Origin: Photobacterium iliopiscarium
GTDB lineage: Bacteria; Pseudomonadota; Gammaproteobacteria; Enterobacterales; Vibrionaceae
Assembly: GCF_003026395.1 (NCBI RefSeq)
Contig: NZ_PYOO01000004.1
Location: 248,001 to 312,000 of the forward strand
DNA: 64,000 nt
Direction of reading: 5' to 3'
Positions 63,896 through 64,000 of this stretch are shown here, one piece after another; position 1 is the first letter of the stretch, and every line of letters begins with the position of its first letter. Position numbers and translations under genes: made by a program. The notes beneath the pieces are model-generated. The model worked only from the letters and a program-made list of their open reading frames with translations, was not told the origin of the DNA and searched no databases.

Positions 63896-64000
63896 GGCTT
63901 CTTTTCAACATTACCTTTCATGACATTCGCAATATTTACTTATATGAAGCCGCTCGGACTTGTCCAACACTTGAATAGGTGTCGGCTGCGCGACACATAT
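63896..64000. other. Unassigned sequence at the window end with a hairpin
   Basis: GTGTCG (63979-63984) / CGACAC (63991-63996) forms a small hairpin. The mosaic probably continues past the window. No ORF. Confidence 0.35.

Noticed and set aside
1..64000. CRISPR arrays, tRNA or rRNA genes, prophage structural genes
   Set aside because: None seen: the only regularly recurring short sequences are the REPs, which lack constant spacers, and no tRNA-like cloverleaf or capsid, tail or terminase-like product was recognised.

Overview
This AT-rich window reads as chromosomal DNA of a marine gammaproteobacterium of the Vibrionaceae, most like Photobacterium or Aliivibrio. That is an inference from family resemblance: a kbl-tdh pair, a VF530-type DNA-binding protein, a YbiT-type ABC-F protein, a chitinase with CBM5/12 modules, an nfr/wecB polysaccharide operon and a large RAYT transposase with its REP repeats. 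No rRNA, tRNA or CRISPR array was seen.

Layout. 0-5 kb: the 5' part of metC, a small exported repeat protein, a LprI-like secreted protein, and a compact accessory operon of two XRE regulators, a 58-residue overlapping ORF and an EAL phosphodiesterase. 5-9 kb: eptA-pmrA-pmrB, a lipid A phosphoethanolamine transferase with its two-component system. It is preceded by a textbook PmrA box and carries a perfect 14-bp inverted repeat between eptA and pmrA. 9-20 kb: a cytoplasmic molybdopterin oxidoreductase translationally coupled to an NhaC-type antiporter, a LysR/MFS divergent pair, a SulP transporter, a HAD phosphatase, a DMT transporter and small unknown genes. 20-25 kb: an IsdG-like monooxygenase and proline catabolism, with PutA split so that its C-terminal domain is a separate cistron. 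25-32 kb: accessory genes between REP sequences (an orphan HsdR_N-type nuclease, a CYTH protein, an LdtD-type L,D-transpeptidase, a broken tyrosine recombinase and a DUF4365-like nuclease-fold protein).

32-54 kb is mostly core: yaiI, ybiT, a VF530 protein, tdh, kbl, a LysR regulator, anmK, the operon wecB-nfrB-nfrA-DUF4434 (a c-di-GMP-responsive exopolysaccharide system by analogy with E. coli), ldcA, def, a multidomain GH18 chitinase and a DEAD-box helicase. 54-58 kb holds a RAYT gene bracketed by REPs, then a racemase, a GNAT acetyltransferase, a VOC protein and an unknown gene.

58-64 kb is the most unusual part. Around a POT peptide transporter lies a mosaic in which truncated 5' pieces of a tyrosine recombinase (five copies), REP sequences and toxin genes alternate. 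One toxin locus is an intact DUF1778/GNAT (TacAT-type) operon with palindromic operators. A second is a near-identical GNAT toxin missing its 5' end and antitoxin, offset by exactly 1,002 bp. A third is a ParE/RelE-like C-terminal remnant. Both truncated toxins begin directly after the same REP sequence and at least three recombinase fragments end at it, so the REP marks repeated breakpoints. This looks like a decaying or actively shuffling array of toxin cassettes. It is the best candidate here for something not yet described.
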